From assembly GCF_009909195.1 (NCBI RefSeq), contig NZ_JAAAMU010000005.1, positions 248,001 to 312,000 of the forward strand: a DNA stretch of 64,000 bases, in the 5' to 3' direction. The notes beneath the pieces were generated by a model. That model did no database searches, was not told the DNA's origin, and worked only from the letters and a program-made list of their open reading frames with translations. The position numbers were made by a program, and so were the translations under genes. The DNA is from Paenibacillus sacheonensis (GTDB lineage Bacteria > Bacillota > Bacilli > Paenibacillales > Paenibacillaceae). Shown here piece by piece: positions 20,591-30,557 of this stretch. Position 1 is the first letter of the stretch, and every line of letters starts with the position of its first letter.

Positions 20591-21811
20591 ATGTCTGCTT
20601 ATCATCCTTTAAATGAAACAGAAGCGATCGAGATCGCCCGCAAGCTGGAGGGCGTATTTCAACCGGATGCGAAGCTTGCATGCCGCGAGATCGGCGACGG
20701 CAACCTGAACTTGGTCTTCCATATCGCAGATCCTGCAGCCCAAAGCAGCATCATCTTGAAGCAGGCGCTTCCATACGCGAAGGTCGTCGGCGAGTCCTGG
20801 CCGCTCACGCTCGACCGCGCCCGCATCGAGAGCGAGGCGCTGATCCTCGAGGGAAGCCTTGCGCCGGGGCTCGTCCCGAACGTTTATCTGTACGATCCGG
20901 AGCTGGCGCTGACGATCATGGAAGACTTGAGCGATCATGTCATCATGCGCCAAGGTTTGATCAACGGCACGCGTTACCCGCTCTTCGCCGGCCATATCTC
21001 CACGTTCCTGGCGCGGACGCTGTTCTTCACGAGCGACCTTGGCCGCAACCAGCAGGAGAAAAAACTCCTGGCACGCAGCTTTGCCAACCCGGAGCTGTGC
21101 AAAATCACCGAAGATCTCATCTTCGACGATCCGTACCGCGACGCGGACACGAACAGCTTCGACGAGAGCATCCGCGACGAAGCGCAGGCGCTGTGGAACG
21201 ATGGCGAGCTGCACTTGGAAGTCGCGCTGCTCCGCGAGAAATTCCTCACGCATGGACAGGCGCTGCTGCATGGCGACTTGCACACGGGGAGCATCTTCAT
21301 TACGCCGGAATCGACGAAAGTCATCGATCCGGAGTTCGCCTACTTCGGTCCCATGGGCTTCGATATCGGCGCCGTGCTCGGAAATCTGCTGCTGAACTAC
21401 GCGGCCCGCGAAGGCTTGGACGATGCCGATGCCGAACGCGAGGATTATCGCGCATACCTGCTGAATTCCGTTACGGACATTTGGTCGCAATTCGAAGCGA
21501 AATTCCTCGCGCTATGGAACGAGAGCGGCGTTGACCGTATGGCGAATTCCGCGCCGGGGTACAAAGAAAATTATATGCGCCGCCTCCTCCAGGACGCGAT
21601 CGGATTCGCCGGCTGCAAAATGGTCCGGCGTGTCGTCGGGCTGGCGCATGTCGCGGATATCGACAAGCTGGAAGACGCGGCTGCCCGCGAGCGCGCGCAG
21701 CGTTTGGCGCTCCGCATCGGCAAATCGCTTATCAAGCTCAATCGCCGCGTTGTCTCGATCGATCAATTAACCGATGCCGTGCATTCGGCTTCTGCAGCGG
21801 CTAAGGCCTAA
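20591..21811 (+). CDS. mtnK: S-methyl-5-thioribose kinase MtnK
   Basis: 406 residues. Kinase-like fold with [11 protein letters not shown] near the N-terminus, the catalytic [10 protein letters not shown], and the metal aspartate in [17 protein letters not shown]. It phosphorylates methylthioribose in the methionine salvage pathway. The ATG at 20591 has CGGAGGTGG upstream and fits the family start; the open frame reaches 22 codons further up. It is followed 19 nt later by mtnA. Confidence 0.96.
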   Translation: MSAYHPLNETEAIEIARKLEGVFQPDAKLACREIGDGNLNLVFHIADPAAQSSIILKQALPYAKVVGESWPLTLDRARIESEALILEGSLAPGLVPNVYLYDPELALTIMEDLSDHVIMRQGLINGTRYPLFAGHISTFLARTLFFTSDLGRNQQEKKLLARSFANPELCKITEDLIFDDPYRDADTNSFDESIRDEAQALWNDGELHLEVALLREKFLTHGQALLHGDLHTGSIFITPESTKVIDPEFAYFGPMGFDIGAVLGNLLLNYAAREGLDDADAEREDYRAYLLNSVTDIWSQFEAKFLALWNESGVDRMANSAPGYKENYMRRLLQDAIGFAGCKMVRRVVGLAHVADIDKLEDAAARERAQRLALRIGKSLIKLNRRVVSIDQLTDAVHSASAAAKA

Positions 21812-21830
21812 GGAAAGGGATACGACCTCC

Positions 21831-22901
21831 ATGGAATCTACTGAATCTACTGCCTATCAAGGCTTGCAATCCGTCATATGGTCTGGCGCTCAGCTCGACT
21901 TGCTCGACCAACGGCTGCTGCCCGAAGAAATCGTCTATCTGCCGCTCGTCTCCGCTCAAGACGTCTGGGAGGCCATCCGTCATCTTAAAGTTCGCGGCGC
22001 ACCCGCGATCGGCATCGCTGCCGCATACGGCGTCGTGCTGGGTAGCCGGAACGCGGAGAAAAACTTGTCCGAATGGCTCCGGGCCGTCCGCGAGGCGGCT
22101 GCGCATCTGGCTACATCGCGGCCGACAGCCGTTAACCTGTTCTGGGCTCTCGACCGGATGACGGCCCGCGCGGAAGCGCTCGCGGCGTCCGGCTCGGACC
22201 TGGCTGCCTGCAAAGACGCGCTGCTGCAGGAAGCGATCGCGATTCAAAGCGAAGACGAAGAGACGAACCGCCTGATCGGCGAGCACGCCCTCACGCTCTT
22301 CCAGGACGGCATGGGCGTGCTGACGCACTGCAACGCCGGCGGGCTGGCAACGGCCAAATACGGCACGGCGCTTGCGCCGTTCTATCTTGCATTGGAACAG
22401 GGCATCCAGCTTCGCGTGTTCGCGGACGAGACGCGTCCCGTCCTCCAAGGCGCGCGTCTGACCGCCTTCGAGCTGCAGCAGGCCGGCGTCGACGTGACGC
22501 TCATCTGCGATAACATGGCCGGCATGGTCATGAGCAAAGGATGGATCGACGCCGTCATCGTCGGAACGGACCGCGTGGCGGCCAACGGCGACGTGGCGAA
22601 CAAGATCGGCACGTACAGCGTCGCCGTTCTTGCCAAGGCGCACGGCATTCCGTTCTACGTCGCTTGCCCGTTGTCGACGATCGATCTGAACACGCCTTCC
22701 GGCTCCGAAATTCCGATCGAGGAGCGCAATGCGGAAGAAATCACGGAAGGCTTCGGCAAACGCACGGCACCGGCCGGCATCAAGGTGTACAACCCTGCGT
22801 TCGACGTGACGCCGAACGAGTACGTGACCGCGATCATCACGGAGAAGGGCATTATCCGCCAGCCGTTCGACGTGAATCTCAAGGCGCTCTTCGATAACTA
22901 A
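21831..22901 (+). CDS. mtnA: S-methyl-5-thioribose-1-phosphate isomerase MtnA
   Basis: 356 residues. Signature blocks: [31 protein letters not shown] with the catalytic cysteine, [16 protein letters not shown], and [18 protein letters not shown] with the catalytic aspartate. It converts methylthioribose-1-phosphate to the ribulose form. The start at 21831 has AAGGAAAGGG upstream. It ends the mtnKA operon; a terminator follows. Confidence 0.97.
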   Translation: MESTESTAYQGLQSVIWSGAQLDLLDQRLLPEEIVYLPLVSAQDVWEAIRHLKVRGAPAIGIAAAYGVVLGSRNAEKNLSEWLRAVREAAAHLATSRPTAVNLFWALDRMTARAEALAASGSDLAACKDALLQEAIAIQSEDEETNRLIGEHALTLFQDGMGVLTHCNAGGLATAKYGTALAPFYLALEQGIQLRVFADETRPVLQGARLTAFELQQAGVDVTLICDNMAGMVMSKGWIDAVIVGTDRVAANGDVANKIGTYSVAVLAKAHGIPFYVACPLSTIDLNTPSGSEIPIEERNAEEITEGFGKRTAPAGIKVYNPAFDVTPNEYVTAIITEKGIIRQPFDVNLKALFDN

Positions 22902-22916
22902 CAACCATGTAAATAA

Positions 22917-22951
22917 GGCAGCCCGGCATAGAATTCCTGTACCGGGCTGCC
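22917..22951. terminator. Terminator between mtnA and yunC
   Basis: Ten-bp stem GGCAGCCCGG/CCGGGCTGCC (22917-22926 with 22942-22951) followed by TTTATATT. It lies between convergent genes and can serve both. Confidence 0.85.
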
Positions 22952-22977
22952 TTTATATTCGTTCGGCCTTCTATCAT

Positions 22978-23283
22978 CTATACCATCAGGAGCAGGGCGT
23001 CCGCCCCTTTCATTCCTACCGTAATGCCAAGCGTTTCCGCTGTTGCCGTGACCGATTCGAGGGGCGCTGCCATCAATTCCTCCAGCGTCTTGACGCCGAC
23101 CGCGCGTCCGGCGATAATGCCCCGATCCTTCAACCTGTCGTTCAGAAGCGCGACATCCAGCGCGCCGCACATGATATATCCTTTGTCCGTCGCAACAGCC
23201 AACAATGTCGTCTTCGGCAGCAGCACTTCAACGCCGAGCGCCATACTGCCGTCCGCAAGCGGAATGGGTACCATTCGCATCAT
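22978..23283 (-). CDS. yunC: YunC family protein (DUF1805)
   Basis: 101 residues, the B. subtilis YunC length. The core DKGYIMCGALDVALLNDRLKDRGIIAGRAVGVKT is strongly conserved in the family, and LESVT follows. The function is unknown. The start at 23283 is chosen because AGGAGG lies 8 nt upstream; the frame is open further, but that text has no homologue that I recognise. Confidence 0.9.
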   Translation of the reverse strand: MMRMVPIPLADGSMALGVEVLLPKTTLLAVATDKGYIMCGALDVALLNDRLKDRGIIAGRAVGVKTLEELMAAPLESVTATAETLGITVGMKGADALLLMV

Positions 23284-23477
23284 CCGAGCCACCTCCTCCC
23301 GCGACCACTGCTCCAGCATCTTCCCCTTAGGAAATCGCTTCTTCACTATATGCGGAGGCATTCCCCTTAGTGTTGGCGCATTGCACCCGTTTCTGTCTCA
23401 ATCCGATTCTTGGGACTACATAAATCCGGGCATAAATGGTATGATGGGGATACTTAAGAACTAAATGGAGTCTACCG

Positions 23478-23939
23478 ATGAAACCTTCCAACACGCGCAT
23501 CACCGCGCCGGACGCTTTTTTGTTTAACGTCGATCTGCTTGTAGAAAGCGAATCCGACGCCAAGGCACTGGAGAAGCTGCTTCACATGCTCAACAAAGCC
23601 GGCTTCGCCGATTATCGGATCAAGTCCGGCATCCAGCTGGGACGAATGATCGAATCGCTGGAGAACCAATATCCGTCCCAAGCCGTCCCGATCGAACTGC
23701 CAACCGCGCAGCCGCAGGCGGACACGGCCATCGTGCCTTCCGTCTTGGATCGGATCAAGGACTGCATCGCGGCCAAGTCGTTAATTCGAATTATGGTGAA
23801 CAAAGGCTTTGGCGTCAGATTGAACATTCCGTGCCGCATTCTTCATTTGGATGAGTCCACGCAAATTTTGACCGTTTACCATGTGGACGAGAAACAGGTT
23901 TATGCGTTCAGCTTGAACGAAATTGATGATTTCATCTAA
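23478..23939 (+). CDS. Conserved hypothetical protein
   Basis: 153 residues, not recognised. The N-terminal part (ESESDAKALEKLLHMLNKAGFADYRIKSG) looks helical; a polar, proline-rich linker (about 70-85) joins it to a C-terminal part predicted to be beta-rich (FGVRLNIPCRILHLDESTQILTVYHVDEKQVYAFSLNEIDDF). No signal peptide or membrane segment. AATGGAG precedes the ATG and a T7 terminator follows the stop, so the gene is very likely real. Confidence 0.75.
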   Translation: MKPSNTRITAPDAFLFNVDLLVESESDAKALEKLLHMLNKAGFADYRIKSGIQLGRMIESLENQYPSQAVPIELPTAQPQADTAIVPSVLDRIKDCIAAKSLIRIMVNKGFGVRLNIPCRILHLDESTQILTVYHVDEKQVYAFSLNEIDDFI

Positions 23940-23944
23940 CAAAA

Positions 23945-23991
23945 AGAGCCCTCCTGCCGTCAAGTTCGGCGCGGAGCGGCTCGTTTTTTTA
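23945..23991 (+). terminator. Terminator after the hypothetical gene
   Basis: Imperfect GC-rich hairpin (GAGCCCTCC on the left, GGAGCGGCTC on the right) followed by T7, 6 nt after the stop. Confidence 0.75.
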
Positions 23992-24061
23992 CGATCGTTA
24001 ATTGGAGTTTCTCGATTACGCTGCAGCGAAGAAATACAGCCGGGAGTCGACGATACGTCCC

Positions 24062-24451
24062 CTACTCGGAGCTGCTCTTGGCCTTCCAAATGGAATGCGC
24101 GGCGAGCGCCCAAGCGACGATAAAGGCCAGTCCGCCGAACGGCGTAATGATGCCAAGCATATCCACGCCCGACAAGCTGAGGGCATACAGGCTCCCCGAG
24201 AACAGGAAAATCCCCAGATGCATCAGGCGCGCAGCCCAGCGGAGCTTGTTGTTGTTCTTCCCGATTCGATCCGCGGCCAGCGCAAGCAGCAGCAGACCGA
24301 TCGCATGGTACATATGGTAGCGAACGCCGGTTTCGAACACGTCCAGCATGTCCTCGGTTAATTTGTCCTTCAACCCATGGGCGGCGAAAGCCCCCAGCAC
24401 GACGGCAAGCAATGCGTGAATCGCGCCGTAAGCCCCGTATTTGTTGAACAT
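24062..24451 (-). CDS. DUF423 family membrane protein (YwdK-like)
   Basis: 129 residues with four membrane segments. The family run GAIHALLAVVLGAFAAHGLKD and the later YHMYHAIGLLLLALA and PFGGLAFIVAWALA are present. Function is unknown. The ATG at 24451 with GAGG upstream is preferred over an upstream start at 24562 that lacks a ribosome site. Confidence 0.9.
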   Translation of the reverse strand: MFNKYGAYGAIHALLAVVLGAFAAHGLKDKLTEDMLDVFETGVRYHMYHAIGLLLLALAADRIGKNNNKLRWAARLMHLGIFLFSGSLYALSLSGVDMLGIITPFGGLAFIVAWALAAHSIWKAKSSSE

Positions 24452-24465
24452 TTTTTCCTCAATCC

Positions 24466-24494
24466 TTTCCAATGACTGTAAAATAAGGTAGAAT
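24466..24494 (+). promoter_or_regulatory. Candidate sigma-A promoter of the 152-residue membrane protein
   Basis: TTTCCA (24466-24471), 17-nt spacer, TAGAAT (24489-24494), about 38 nt ahead of the GTG start. Confidence 0.45.
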
Positions 24495-24531
24495 GTACGA
24501 AAACGAAACGACTGCATTGAGGAGGAACTCC

Positions 24532-24990
24532 GTGAGCGAACAAGAACCGCCTGAAAGCGCATACCCGCAGTATGACTTTGCTCCCGTATCGAATTCCGAG
24601 GGGGAACCGCACAAGACCCAATCCAAGCTGGGCATCGCCTCGTTTATAATCGGGCTCGTCAGCCTCATCCTTATCGTCGTTGCCATCTTCGTATCGACAT
24701 CCTTCATTATGGACCACATCAAGCTTGACGGCAACTCCGATACGCTCCGTACGGATCTCGAAGATCAGTTGAAAGATGCCAATGATGTCATGCCGATCAT
24801 CGTTGCCGGATTAATGATGCTGCTTTCCTTCGGCTCGAGTCTCGTGGGCTTGATTCTCGGCATTGTGGGAGCCTGCGCCAAGGACAAGAAAAAGACGTTC
24901 CCCGTCATCGGCATCATCTTGAATGCGCTGCTTCCGGTCGGTCTCGTCTGCTTGTTCGTGCTGGGCGTTGCCTTAAACGGATCGTCCTAA
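24532..24990 (+). CDS. Small membrane protein, DUF4190-like
   Basis: 152 residues. A proline-rich polar head of about 30 residues is followed by a hydrophobic hairpin, SKLGIASFIIGLVSLILIVVAIFVS, an acidic extracytoplasmic loop, and two more segments (IIVAGLMMLLSFGSSLVGLILGIVGA and FPVIGIILNALLPVGLVCLFVLG). The layout fits the DUF4190/DUF4064 group of small envelope proteins. The start is a GTG with GAGGAGG upstream; an ATG at 24493 overlaps the promoter and has no ribosome site. Confidence 0.75.
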   Translation: MSEQEPPESAYPQYDFAPVSNSEGEPHKTQSKLGIASFIIGLVSLILIVVAIFVSTSFIMDHIKLDGNSDTLRTDLEDQLKDANDVMPIIVAGLMMLLSFGSSLVGLILGIVGACAKDKKKTFPVIGIILNALLPVGLVCLFVLGVALNGSS

Positions 24991-25059
24991 GCATGCGGCT
25001 TACGGCTTATACGCTCGCCGAGCGGCGTGCATGGAACGTGCGTTCAATTAACCGAAGAG

Positions 25060-25093
25060 AAGAGGACCGCAGCCGATCGGCTGCGGTCCTCTT
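25060..25093. terminator. Bidirectional terminator
   Basis: A perfect 34-nt palindrome (arm AAGAGGACCGCAGCCGA) between two convergent genes. The T-run is short on both sides. Confidence 0.75.
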
Positions 25094-25108
25094 GTTCATT
25101 CTGGGCAG

Positions 25109-27847
25109 TTAGCCCCGGAATTTCACCAACACCGTTTGGATCGCTTTGGCGCCGAGCTTCAGGCTGAAGCCGGTTTCGCCGCCTTGCAGGCCGTCGAAGT
25201 CGACTAGCGGCTGCTCATCCAGCGTTACCGCGGCCGAAGAGGCAAGCGGCCGATCAAAGCGAATGACGGCCGAAGCCTCCTCTTCGCCGAGATTCAGCAG
25301 CCGGATGACGAAAGCGTCCGTCTCCCGCTGCGCCCGAAGAATCGCCGTTACGCGTACGTTCTCTCCGTCCACCTGAACGAATGCATGCTCCGCGGGCAAG
25401 TCGCGGCCGCGCATCTGCAGGTTCTCGTAACGGATCTCGTCCCTGCGAACGGAGGCCGTCCGCAGACCAGCGGCAAACTGCTCCCGCTCGCCCCATAACG
25501 CCGGAAGCGGCTGGCCGGCTGCGAACGGACGAATCGCATAATCGAAGTCCAGCTGGCGGAGCAGCTGGCCGCCGTCCTGAGGACCGTCGACGAACACCTC
25601 TTTGCCCGTGCTCCGGAACAGCGTCAGCGCGACCGTTCTCGCGGCATCAGGTTTGATCGCCAGTTCGTATAGCCCTTTGGCGTACAGCGCAATGCCCGCT
25701 TCTTCATCCTCCAGCGCGACAAACCCGTTGTACGGTTCGTTGCCTCTGTTCAATTCCGAGTATGCAGCATAATCGGGCTGAACGATCTCCCGCTTTACTA
25801 CGTCATAAGGGGTGCTCGCGTGATAATGCCCGGTTTGCCGCCCTGTCGGCAGCAGAAGCTTCAGCCGGTGAGCTCGCGCCGTATTATGCACGCTCGTGCG
25901 GCAGCGCAGCACCGGATCGTTCAGCCGCAGTTCGATGTCGGTCACGATGCGAAGCGGCGTCTTGTCCCGCTTCCTGCGCAGCTCATCCGGCGCGATCGCT
26001 TCCGGTACCAGGAATACAAGCTCCACCCGGGCGACGCCGACGAACGGACCATCGGTTACCGTCGATATTTCCGCCCGGCATCCGCTCGAATAGAACGTCT
26101 CGTTGACGAGCGGCGCGATATGGTTCCAGCCTTCTCCGATATCCGCTTCATCCTCGAATGCCAGCAGCCGATCGAAGCTCGCTCCAGTCGTCCTGTCGGT
26201 CACTTGGATGGTGCCGTTCTCGCGAATATGCAGAATAAGAAGCCCGTTGTCCCAGGTCGTCTCGTCCTGCTTCATCGTGCCGGTCACCCGCTTCGGATGC
26301 ACATGCTCCTTCCTTCCATACTCACCGCTCCCGAGCGGCGCAATAGCCTTGAATTGCAGGGCGTACCCGCGATACCCGAACGAAGGAACGCGGCCTTGAA
26401 AAGCAAACTTCACCCGCTCCACCGTTTCCGCGCCCGGAATGTCGCGATAGCGATGAACCCGCTTGGCTGTATTCGGCTTGCGATCGATGAGCTGTATATC
26501 CAGCGGCTGCCCATCCGCATCCCGAAGCTCCAGGAACAGCCCATGCTCCGGCCGCTGAAGCTCCGCCTCCGCGACGATGACGCCGTTTACCGCTTCTTGA
26601 ACGGCGTTATAGACGACGAGAACGTCGCTGCCGTTCATTGGCGCGGGATCGATATGATTGGCGAAATAGAGTGCCTGTTCGTGCATCATTCGTTCCGCGA
26701 TGAGACGGCTTTGATCGAACCGATAGATCATGTCTTGATGCACTTGGCTGATCGAGCACCCGCAGATGGAATCGTGAGGGTGGTTTTGCATCAGATACGT
26801 CCATGCTCGGTCCAGGAACGCATGCGGATAGGCCCGGCCTTCGAGCGAAGCAAAGACGGCCCAAGGCTCCGCCCATTTCTCGAGCAGCACCTCGCACTGC
26901 TGGTTCATCTGCTTCAGATGAATACGGGACGAGAGCACGTTGACGAGCACCATATTGTTCAGCCCGCTGTAGCCTGGCGATTTCTGTTCTCCCCGGTACA
27001 GGCGAAGCTCGCCCGTTTTCCCTCGAAGCGCTTCCAAATAGTGTTCCAGCGACGCATGCACGAACTCCACGCCTTCCAGCTCCGAAGCGCCGTTCAGCAG
27101 CCGCAGGAGCTCGGGCAGAAGCGGCTCGATCTCGATATGGTCTACGCCGTCAAGTCCCAGCATGATGTCCGTCGTCGCCCGTTCGTTCTTGTACGTCAGC
27201 ATGTCCTGCGCCCGGCGAATGATTTCATCGTTGTCATACTGGAAGTTCCGATCGGCAAACGGCCAGCGGATAAAAAAATAAAAGTCCCCGTAGGCGCGGT
27301 CCTCGTCAAGCTTCAAGCCGAGCACCGTACTGCCGTCCGCGCCCTCCCAGCGAATCTCCGCAGGATCGGCGTCGCCGTGGAAGCCGCGGAACAGGATCGC
27401 ATTGTCGATGCCGAAGCCGCGGAGCAGCTGGGGCAGCTGGCTGTTATGACCGAAAATGTCGGGCACGTAGCCCGCCTTGGCCGGTTCGGCGCCCAGGCTG
27501 CGCGAATCGCGGAAACCGCGCTGCAAATTGCGGACCAGCGACTCCCCGCTGACCAGAAATTCGTCCGGCATCACGTACCACGGCCCGACGGCAATGCGGC
27601 CTTCCCGGATGAAACCGAGCAGCTGTTCCCGGCGCTCGGGCCGGATTTCCAAATAATCGTCGACGACGATCGTTTGGCCGTCCATCAAGAAATAACGATA
27701 ATCCGGATTGCTTGCCAGCGTATCCAGCAGCTCGTCGAGCATGTAGACAAGCCGAGTACGGAAGCCTTGAAAATCCTGGTACCATTCCCGATCCCAATGC
27801 GTATGCGACACGACGTACACCTTGCTGATGCGTTGCGACTCCGACAT
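25109..27847 (-). CDS. Glycoside hydrolase family 38 alpha-mannosidase
   Basis: 912 residues, no signal peptide. The N-terminal catalytic domain starts VYVVSHTHWDREWY (zinc-binding H and D) and contains DIFGHNSQLPQLL, which carries the catalytic aspartate region; the last zinc ligand is probably in QNHPHDSICGCSI. The central and C-terminal beta domains run from about 400 on. Such bacterial enzymes trim alpha-mannosides or mannosylglycerate inside the cell. The ATG at 27847 with GGGAGG upstream is the best start. A GntR-type regulator lies immediately upstream. Confidence 0.94.
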   Translation of the reverse strand: MSESQRISKVYVVSHTHWDREWYQDFQGFRTRLVYMLDELLDTLASNPDYRYFLMDGQTIVVDDYLEIRPERREQLLGFIREGRIAVGPWYVMPDEFLVSGESLVRNLQRGFRDSRSLGAEPAKAGYVPDIFGHNSQLPQLLRGFGIDNAILFRGFHGDADPAEIRWEGADGSTVLGLKLDEDRAYGDFYFFIRWPFADRNFQYDNDEIIRRAQDMLTYKNERATTDIMLGLDGVDHIEIEPLLPELLRLLNGASELEGVEFVHASLEHYLEALRGKTGELRLYRGEQKSPGYSGLNNMVLVNVLSSRIHLKQMNQQCEVLLEKWAEPWAVFASLEGRAYPHAFLDRAWTYLMQNHPHDSICGCSISQVHQDMIYRFDQSRLIAERMMHEQALYFANHIDPAPMNGSDVLVVYNAVQEAVNGVIVAEAELQRPEHGLFLELRDADGQPLDIQLIDRKPNTAKRVHRYRDIPGAETVERVKFAFQGRVPSFGYRGYALQFKAIAPLGSGEYGRKEHVHPKRVTGTMKQDETTWDNGLLILHIRENGTIQVTDRTTGASFDRLLAFEDEADIGEGWNHIAPLVNETFYSSGCRAEISTVTDGPFVGVARVELVFLVPEAIAPDELRRKRDKTPLRIVTDIELRLNDPVLRCRTSVHNTARAHRLKLLLPTGRQTGHYHASTPYDVVKREIVQPDYAAYSELNRGNEPYNGFVALEDEEAGIALYAKGLYELAIKPDAARTVALTLFRSTGKEVFVDGPQDGGQLLRQLDFDYAIRPFAAGQPLPALWGEREQFAAGLRTASVRRDEIRYENLQMRGRDLPAEHAFVQVDGENVRVTAILRAQRETDAFVIRLLNLGEEEASAVIRFDRPLASSAAVTLDEQPLVDFDGLQGGETGFSLKLGAKAIQTVLVKFRG

Positions 27848-27864
27848 AGGCGCCTCCCGATATG

Positions 27865-27876
27865 ACAAATATTTGT
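27865..27876. promoter_or_regulatory. Palindrome between mannosidase promoter and start: likely operator
   Basis: ACAAATATTTGT is a perfect 12-nt palindrome, 18 nt from the mannosidase start and about 20 nt downstream of its -10. The same ACAAATAT word recurs inside the promoter of the adjacent regulator. Confidence 0.5.
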
Positions 27877-27896
27877 AATATATGATATGTCGATAT

Positions 27897-27923
27897 AGTA
27901 TAACAATGTGAATGATGCGTCAA
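27897..27923 (-). promoter_or_regulatory. Promoter of the mannosidase gene
   Basis: On the minus strand TTGACG (27923-27918) is followed by TATACT after 15 nt, or by TACTAT after 17 nt. It lies just beyond the terminator of the regulator gene, so the mannosidase is transcribed separately. Confidence 0.5.
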
Positions 27924-27924
27924 T

Positions 27925-27957
27925 GAAAAAAACAGAACCGCGATCCCGGGTTCTGTT
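27925..27957 (-). terminator. Terminator of the GntR-type regulator gene
   Basis: Stem AACAGAACC/GGTTCTGTT (27931-27939 with 27949-27957). On the minus strand it is followed by T6 (27930-27925). Confidence 0.8.
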
Positions 27958-27997
27958 CCTCCAGCTTCTTCTTGTATGAAATAGATTTATTCGCTGC

Positions 27998-29173
27998 TCA
28001 TGCGCTCGGAGGCGCCGTCGATTCGCGAGCGACGATGTCCGGTACAAGCATGATTTTACGGTACGGCTGCTCTCCGCTCTCGTTCATCAGCTCCAGGATA
28101 TGCTTCCCCGCCAAACGTCCGACTTCTTCTTCATGCTGGTCGATATACGTGAAGAAATCGAATTCGCGGCTTGGGGATAGATTATCGAACGCCACGATCG
28201 ACAGATCCTGCGGAACGCGAAGTCCCAGCTGCTTGACGATGCGGTACAAATGAAGCGCCACCGGACCGTTCAGCGCAATATAGGCCGTCGCCAGTCCGGC
28301 TTCGACGCAGCGCCGGAGCGGATCGTCCTCTCCGGCCTCCCCGTCAAGCACGGCATGCCCGCCATCCACCTTCAGCGAAAAATCGGTCAGCATGAGGGCG
28401 GGATTGATTTTCTCCCCCAGCTCCTTCATGGCGAGCAGATAACCGGACACGCGCTGTTCGATCGTCGTCGTCGACAGCGGCATGCCGGAACAAATCGCGA
28501 TGTCGCGATGGCCGAGCGCATGGAGATGATTGACCGCCAGCCTCGCGGCCTCCACCCCGTCCGATCCGATAAAATGCGTCTCGATGCCCGTCAAATAGCG
28601 GTCGATGATCAGAAACGGAAACTTCTCCAGCTTCAGCCGCAGGATTTCGTCGTTATGCGTCTTGGAATCGAGCGGGAAAATGATGAGCCCCTCCGCTCCC
28701 ATTCGCAGCAGCTCGCGTATCGCCTCCGCTTCGCGCTTCTTCGAGCCCTCGGAAAGCATGACGACGAGGTGGCAGTTGGATGGCCGAAGCGCCTTGGCTA
28801 TGCCGCTCTGGAGACGCAGCATGAAGTAGTCGCTTAAGCTAGGCGTGATAAGACCGATCAGCCTTAGCCTTTCCTCCTCCTCGGCTTGCCGTCCTTCTTG
28901 AATGCCGCGCGTCCCTTCATTAAGGGCCGTCCCGCTCACATAGCTGCCCTTTCCTTGGATCCGGTGCAGCCAGCCTTCCTTCGCCAGTCCCGTCAACGCA
29001 TTGGAAACGGTAATCCGGCTAACGCCAAACTTCGCCATCAGCTCCTTCTCGGTCGGAATCTGGTCGCCGGTCTTCCAGCCTCCCCGGCTGATTTCCTGCT
29101 TGATGTAATCCTGAATCACTTGGTATATCGGTATCCGTTGTTCCTGCATCCTTGATTTCGTTCCCCTCGTCAT
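27998..29173 (-). CDS. GntR-type regulator with LacI-type sugar-binding domain (AraR-like)
   Basis: 391 residues. An N-terminal GntR winged helix (about 15-80; GDQIPTEKELMAKFGVSRITVSNALTGLAKEGWL) is fused to a periplasmic-binding-protein-like effector domain (about 105-385; LIGLITPSLSDYF, AEGLIIFPLD, GHRDIAICSG, SIVAFDN). This is the AraR architecture. It probably controls the GH38 gene next to it and senses a sugar. The start could be ATG 29173 (AAAGGA close by) or ATG 29149. Confidence 0.88.
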   Translation of the reverse strand: MTRGTKSRMQEQRIPIYQVIQDYIKQEISRGGWKTGDQIPTEKELMAKFGVSRITVSNALTGLAKEGWLHRIQGKGSYVSGTALNEGTRGIQEGRQAEEEERLRLIGLITPSLSDYFMLRLQSGIAKALRPSNCHLVVMLSEGSKKREAEAIRELLRMGAEGLIIFPLDSKTHNDEILRLKLEKFPFLIIDRYLTGIETHFIGSDGVEAARLAVNHLHALGHRDIAICSGMPLSTTTIEQRVSGYLLAMKELGEKINPALMLTDFSLKVDGGHAVLDGEAGEDDPLRRCVEAGLATAYIALNGPVALHLYRIVKQLGLRVPQDLSIVAFDNLSPSREFDFFTYIDQHEEEVGRLAGKHILELMNESGEQPYRKIMLVPDIVARESTAPPSA

Positions 29174-29200
29174 TCGTCCTTTTCCACCGTTATGTTACGT

Positions 29201-29228
29201 ATTATAACAAATATAGCCTTTCAGACAA
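29201..29228 (-). promoter_or_regulatory. Promoter of the GntR-type regulator with embedded operator half
   Basis: TTGTCT (29228-29223), 16-nt spacer, TATAAT (29206-29201) on the minus strand. The spacer contains ATATTTGT (29214-29207), which is also half of the mannosidase palindrome. This suggests autoregulation. Confidence 0.55.
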
Positions 29229-29292
29229 CGGTCATCGGCCGAAAGCCCGCGAACCGGACGGCCTTGGAAGCCGCGAGACGTTATTTTGCCCC

Positions 29293-29320
29293 ACATATCG
29301 GACGGCGCGCTGAATACAAT
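29293..29320 (+). promoter_or_regulatory. Sigma-E-like promoter of yhbH
   Basis: ACATATC (29293-29299), 13-nt spacer, AATACAAT (29313-29320). This is 5/7 and 7/8 against KMATATT/CATACAHT. The start codon lies 40 nt downstream. The -35 word is identical to that ahead of spoVR. Confidence 0.55.
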
Positions 29321-29360
29321 GAATAACAACAAGCTCATTCGGCTGGGGAGGTGTCTACGC

Positions 29361-30521
29361 ATGACAAATCTTAACGAACCGCTGTTTACCGTATCGCGCG
29401 AAGACTGGTCGCTTCATCGGAAAGGACATCAAGATCAGGCCAGACACCAACAGAAGGTCCGCGAAGCGATCAAGCAAAATTTGCCCGACTTGGTCTCCGA
29501 AGAAAATATTATCATGTCGGACGGCAAACAAGTCATCAAAGTGCCGATCCGCAGTCTCGATGAATTCCGGTTCGTCTACAATTTCAACAAAAACAAGCAT
29601 GTCGGCCAAGGGGACGGCGACAGCCAGGTCGGCGACGTGCTCGGCGTCGATCCCGCGTCCGCGCAGAAAGGCGGCAAGGGCGAGAATGCCGGCGATCAGC
29701 CCGGCGATGATATCGTGGAAGCCGAAATCAGCCTGGCGGAGCTGGAGACGATGCTGTTCGAGGAACTCGAGCTGCCCTTCTTGAAGCAAAAGGACCGCGA
29801 TCAGCTGGAGACAAAGGAAATTCGCTTCAACGATATTCGCAAGAAAGGCATCATGTCCAATATCGACAAGAAGCGGACCATTCTCGAGAATCTGAAGCGC
29901 AACGCGACGAGCGGCGCACCGGGCATCCACGGCATTTCGCCGGATGATCTGCGCTATAAGACGTGGGAAGAGATCATCAAGCCGCAATCCAATGCGGTGA
30001 TTCTCGCCATGATGGATACGAGCGGCAGTATGGGCAGCTTCGAGAAATACGTGGCCCGCAGCTTCTTCTTCTGGATGACGCGCTTCCTCCGGCATCAATA
30101 CGAGCATGTGGAGATCGTCTTTATCGCGCATCATACCGAAGCGAAGGAAGTGACGGAGGAAGAGTTCTTCACCCGCGGCGAAAGCGGCGGCACGATCTGC
30201 TCCTCCGCCTACATTAAAGCGATCGACATCATCGATAATCGCTTCCCGCCGTCCATGTACAATATCTATCCGTTCCACTTCTCCGACGGCGACAATTTGA
30301 CGAGCGACAACGAGCGCTGCGTGAAGCTGATCGGCGAGCTGCTCAAGCGGGCCAATCTGTTCGGCTACGGCGAGGTCAACCAGTACAACCGGTCCAGCAC
30401 GCTGATGTCGGCCTACAAGCATATCAATCTGCCCAACTTCATGCACTACGTCATCAAGGAGAAAGGCGAAGTCTACAACGCCCTTAAGTCATTCTTCCGT
30501 AAACGAGAGCTTGCCGTATAA
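29361..30521 (+). CDS. yhbH: YhbH, DUF444 family sporulation-associated protein
   Basis: 386 residues. The N-terminus ([34 protein letters not shown]) and the glycine/aspartate-rich linker are typical of DUF444. The C-terminal half is a von Willebrand A-like domain with the metal site MMDTSGSMG. In B. subtilis yhbH belongs to the sigma-E regulon; its homologue YeaH works with the PrkA kinase YeaG in E. coli. The start at 29361 has GGGGAGGTG upstream. Confidence 0.95.
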   Translation: MTNLNEPLFTVSREDWSLHRKGHQDQARHQQKVREAIKQNLPDLVSEENIIMSDGKQVIKVPIRSLDEFRFVYNFNKNKHVGQGDGDSQVGDVLGVDPASAQKGGKGENAGDQPGDDIVEAEISLAELETMLFEELELPFLKQKDRDQLETKEIRFNDIRKKGIMSNIDKKRTILENLKRNATSGAPGIHGISPDDLRYKTWEEIIKPQSNAVILAMMDTSGSMGSFEKYVARSFFFWMTRFLRHQYEHVEIVFIAHHTEAKEVTEEEFFTRGESGGTICSSAYIKAIDIIDNRFPPSMYNIYPFHFSDGDNLTSDNERCVKLIGELLKRANLFGYGEVNQYNRSSTLMSAYKHINLPNFMHYVIKEKGEVYNALKSFFRKRELAV

Positions 30522-30557
30522 ACCGCGCTGCTTCTTGTCCCCTTATATAAATGAAAC

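Noticed and set aside
25820-27865. A 681-codon open frame opposite the GH38 gene
   Set aside because: Same reason: mirror of a well-supported gene with no start signal.
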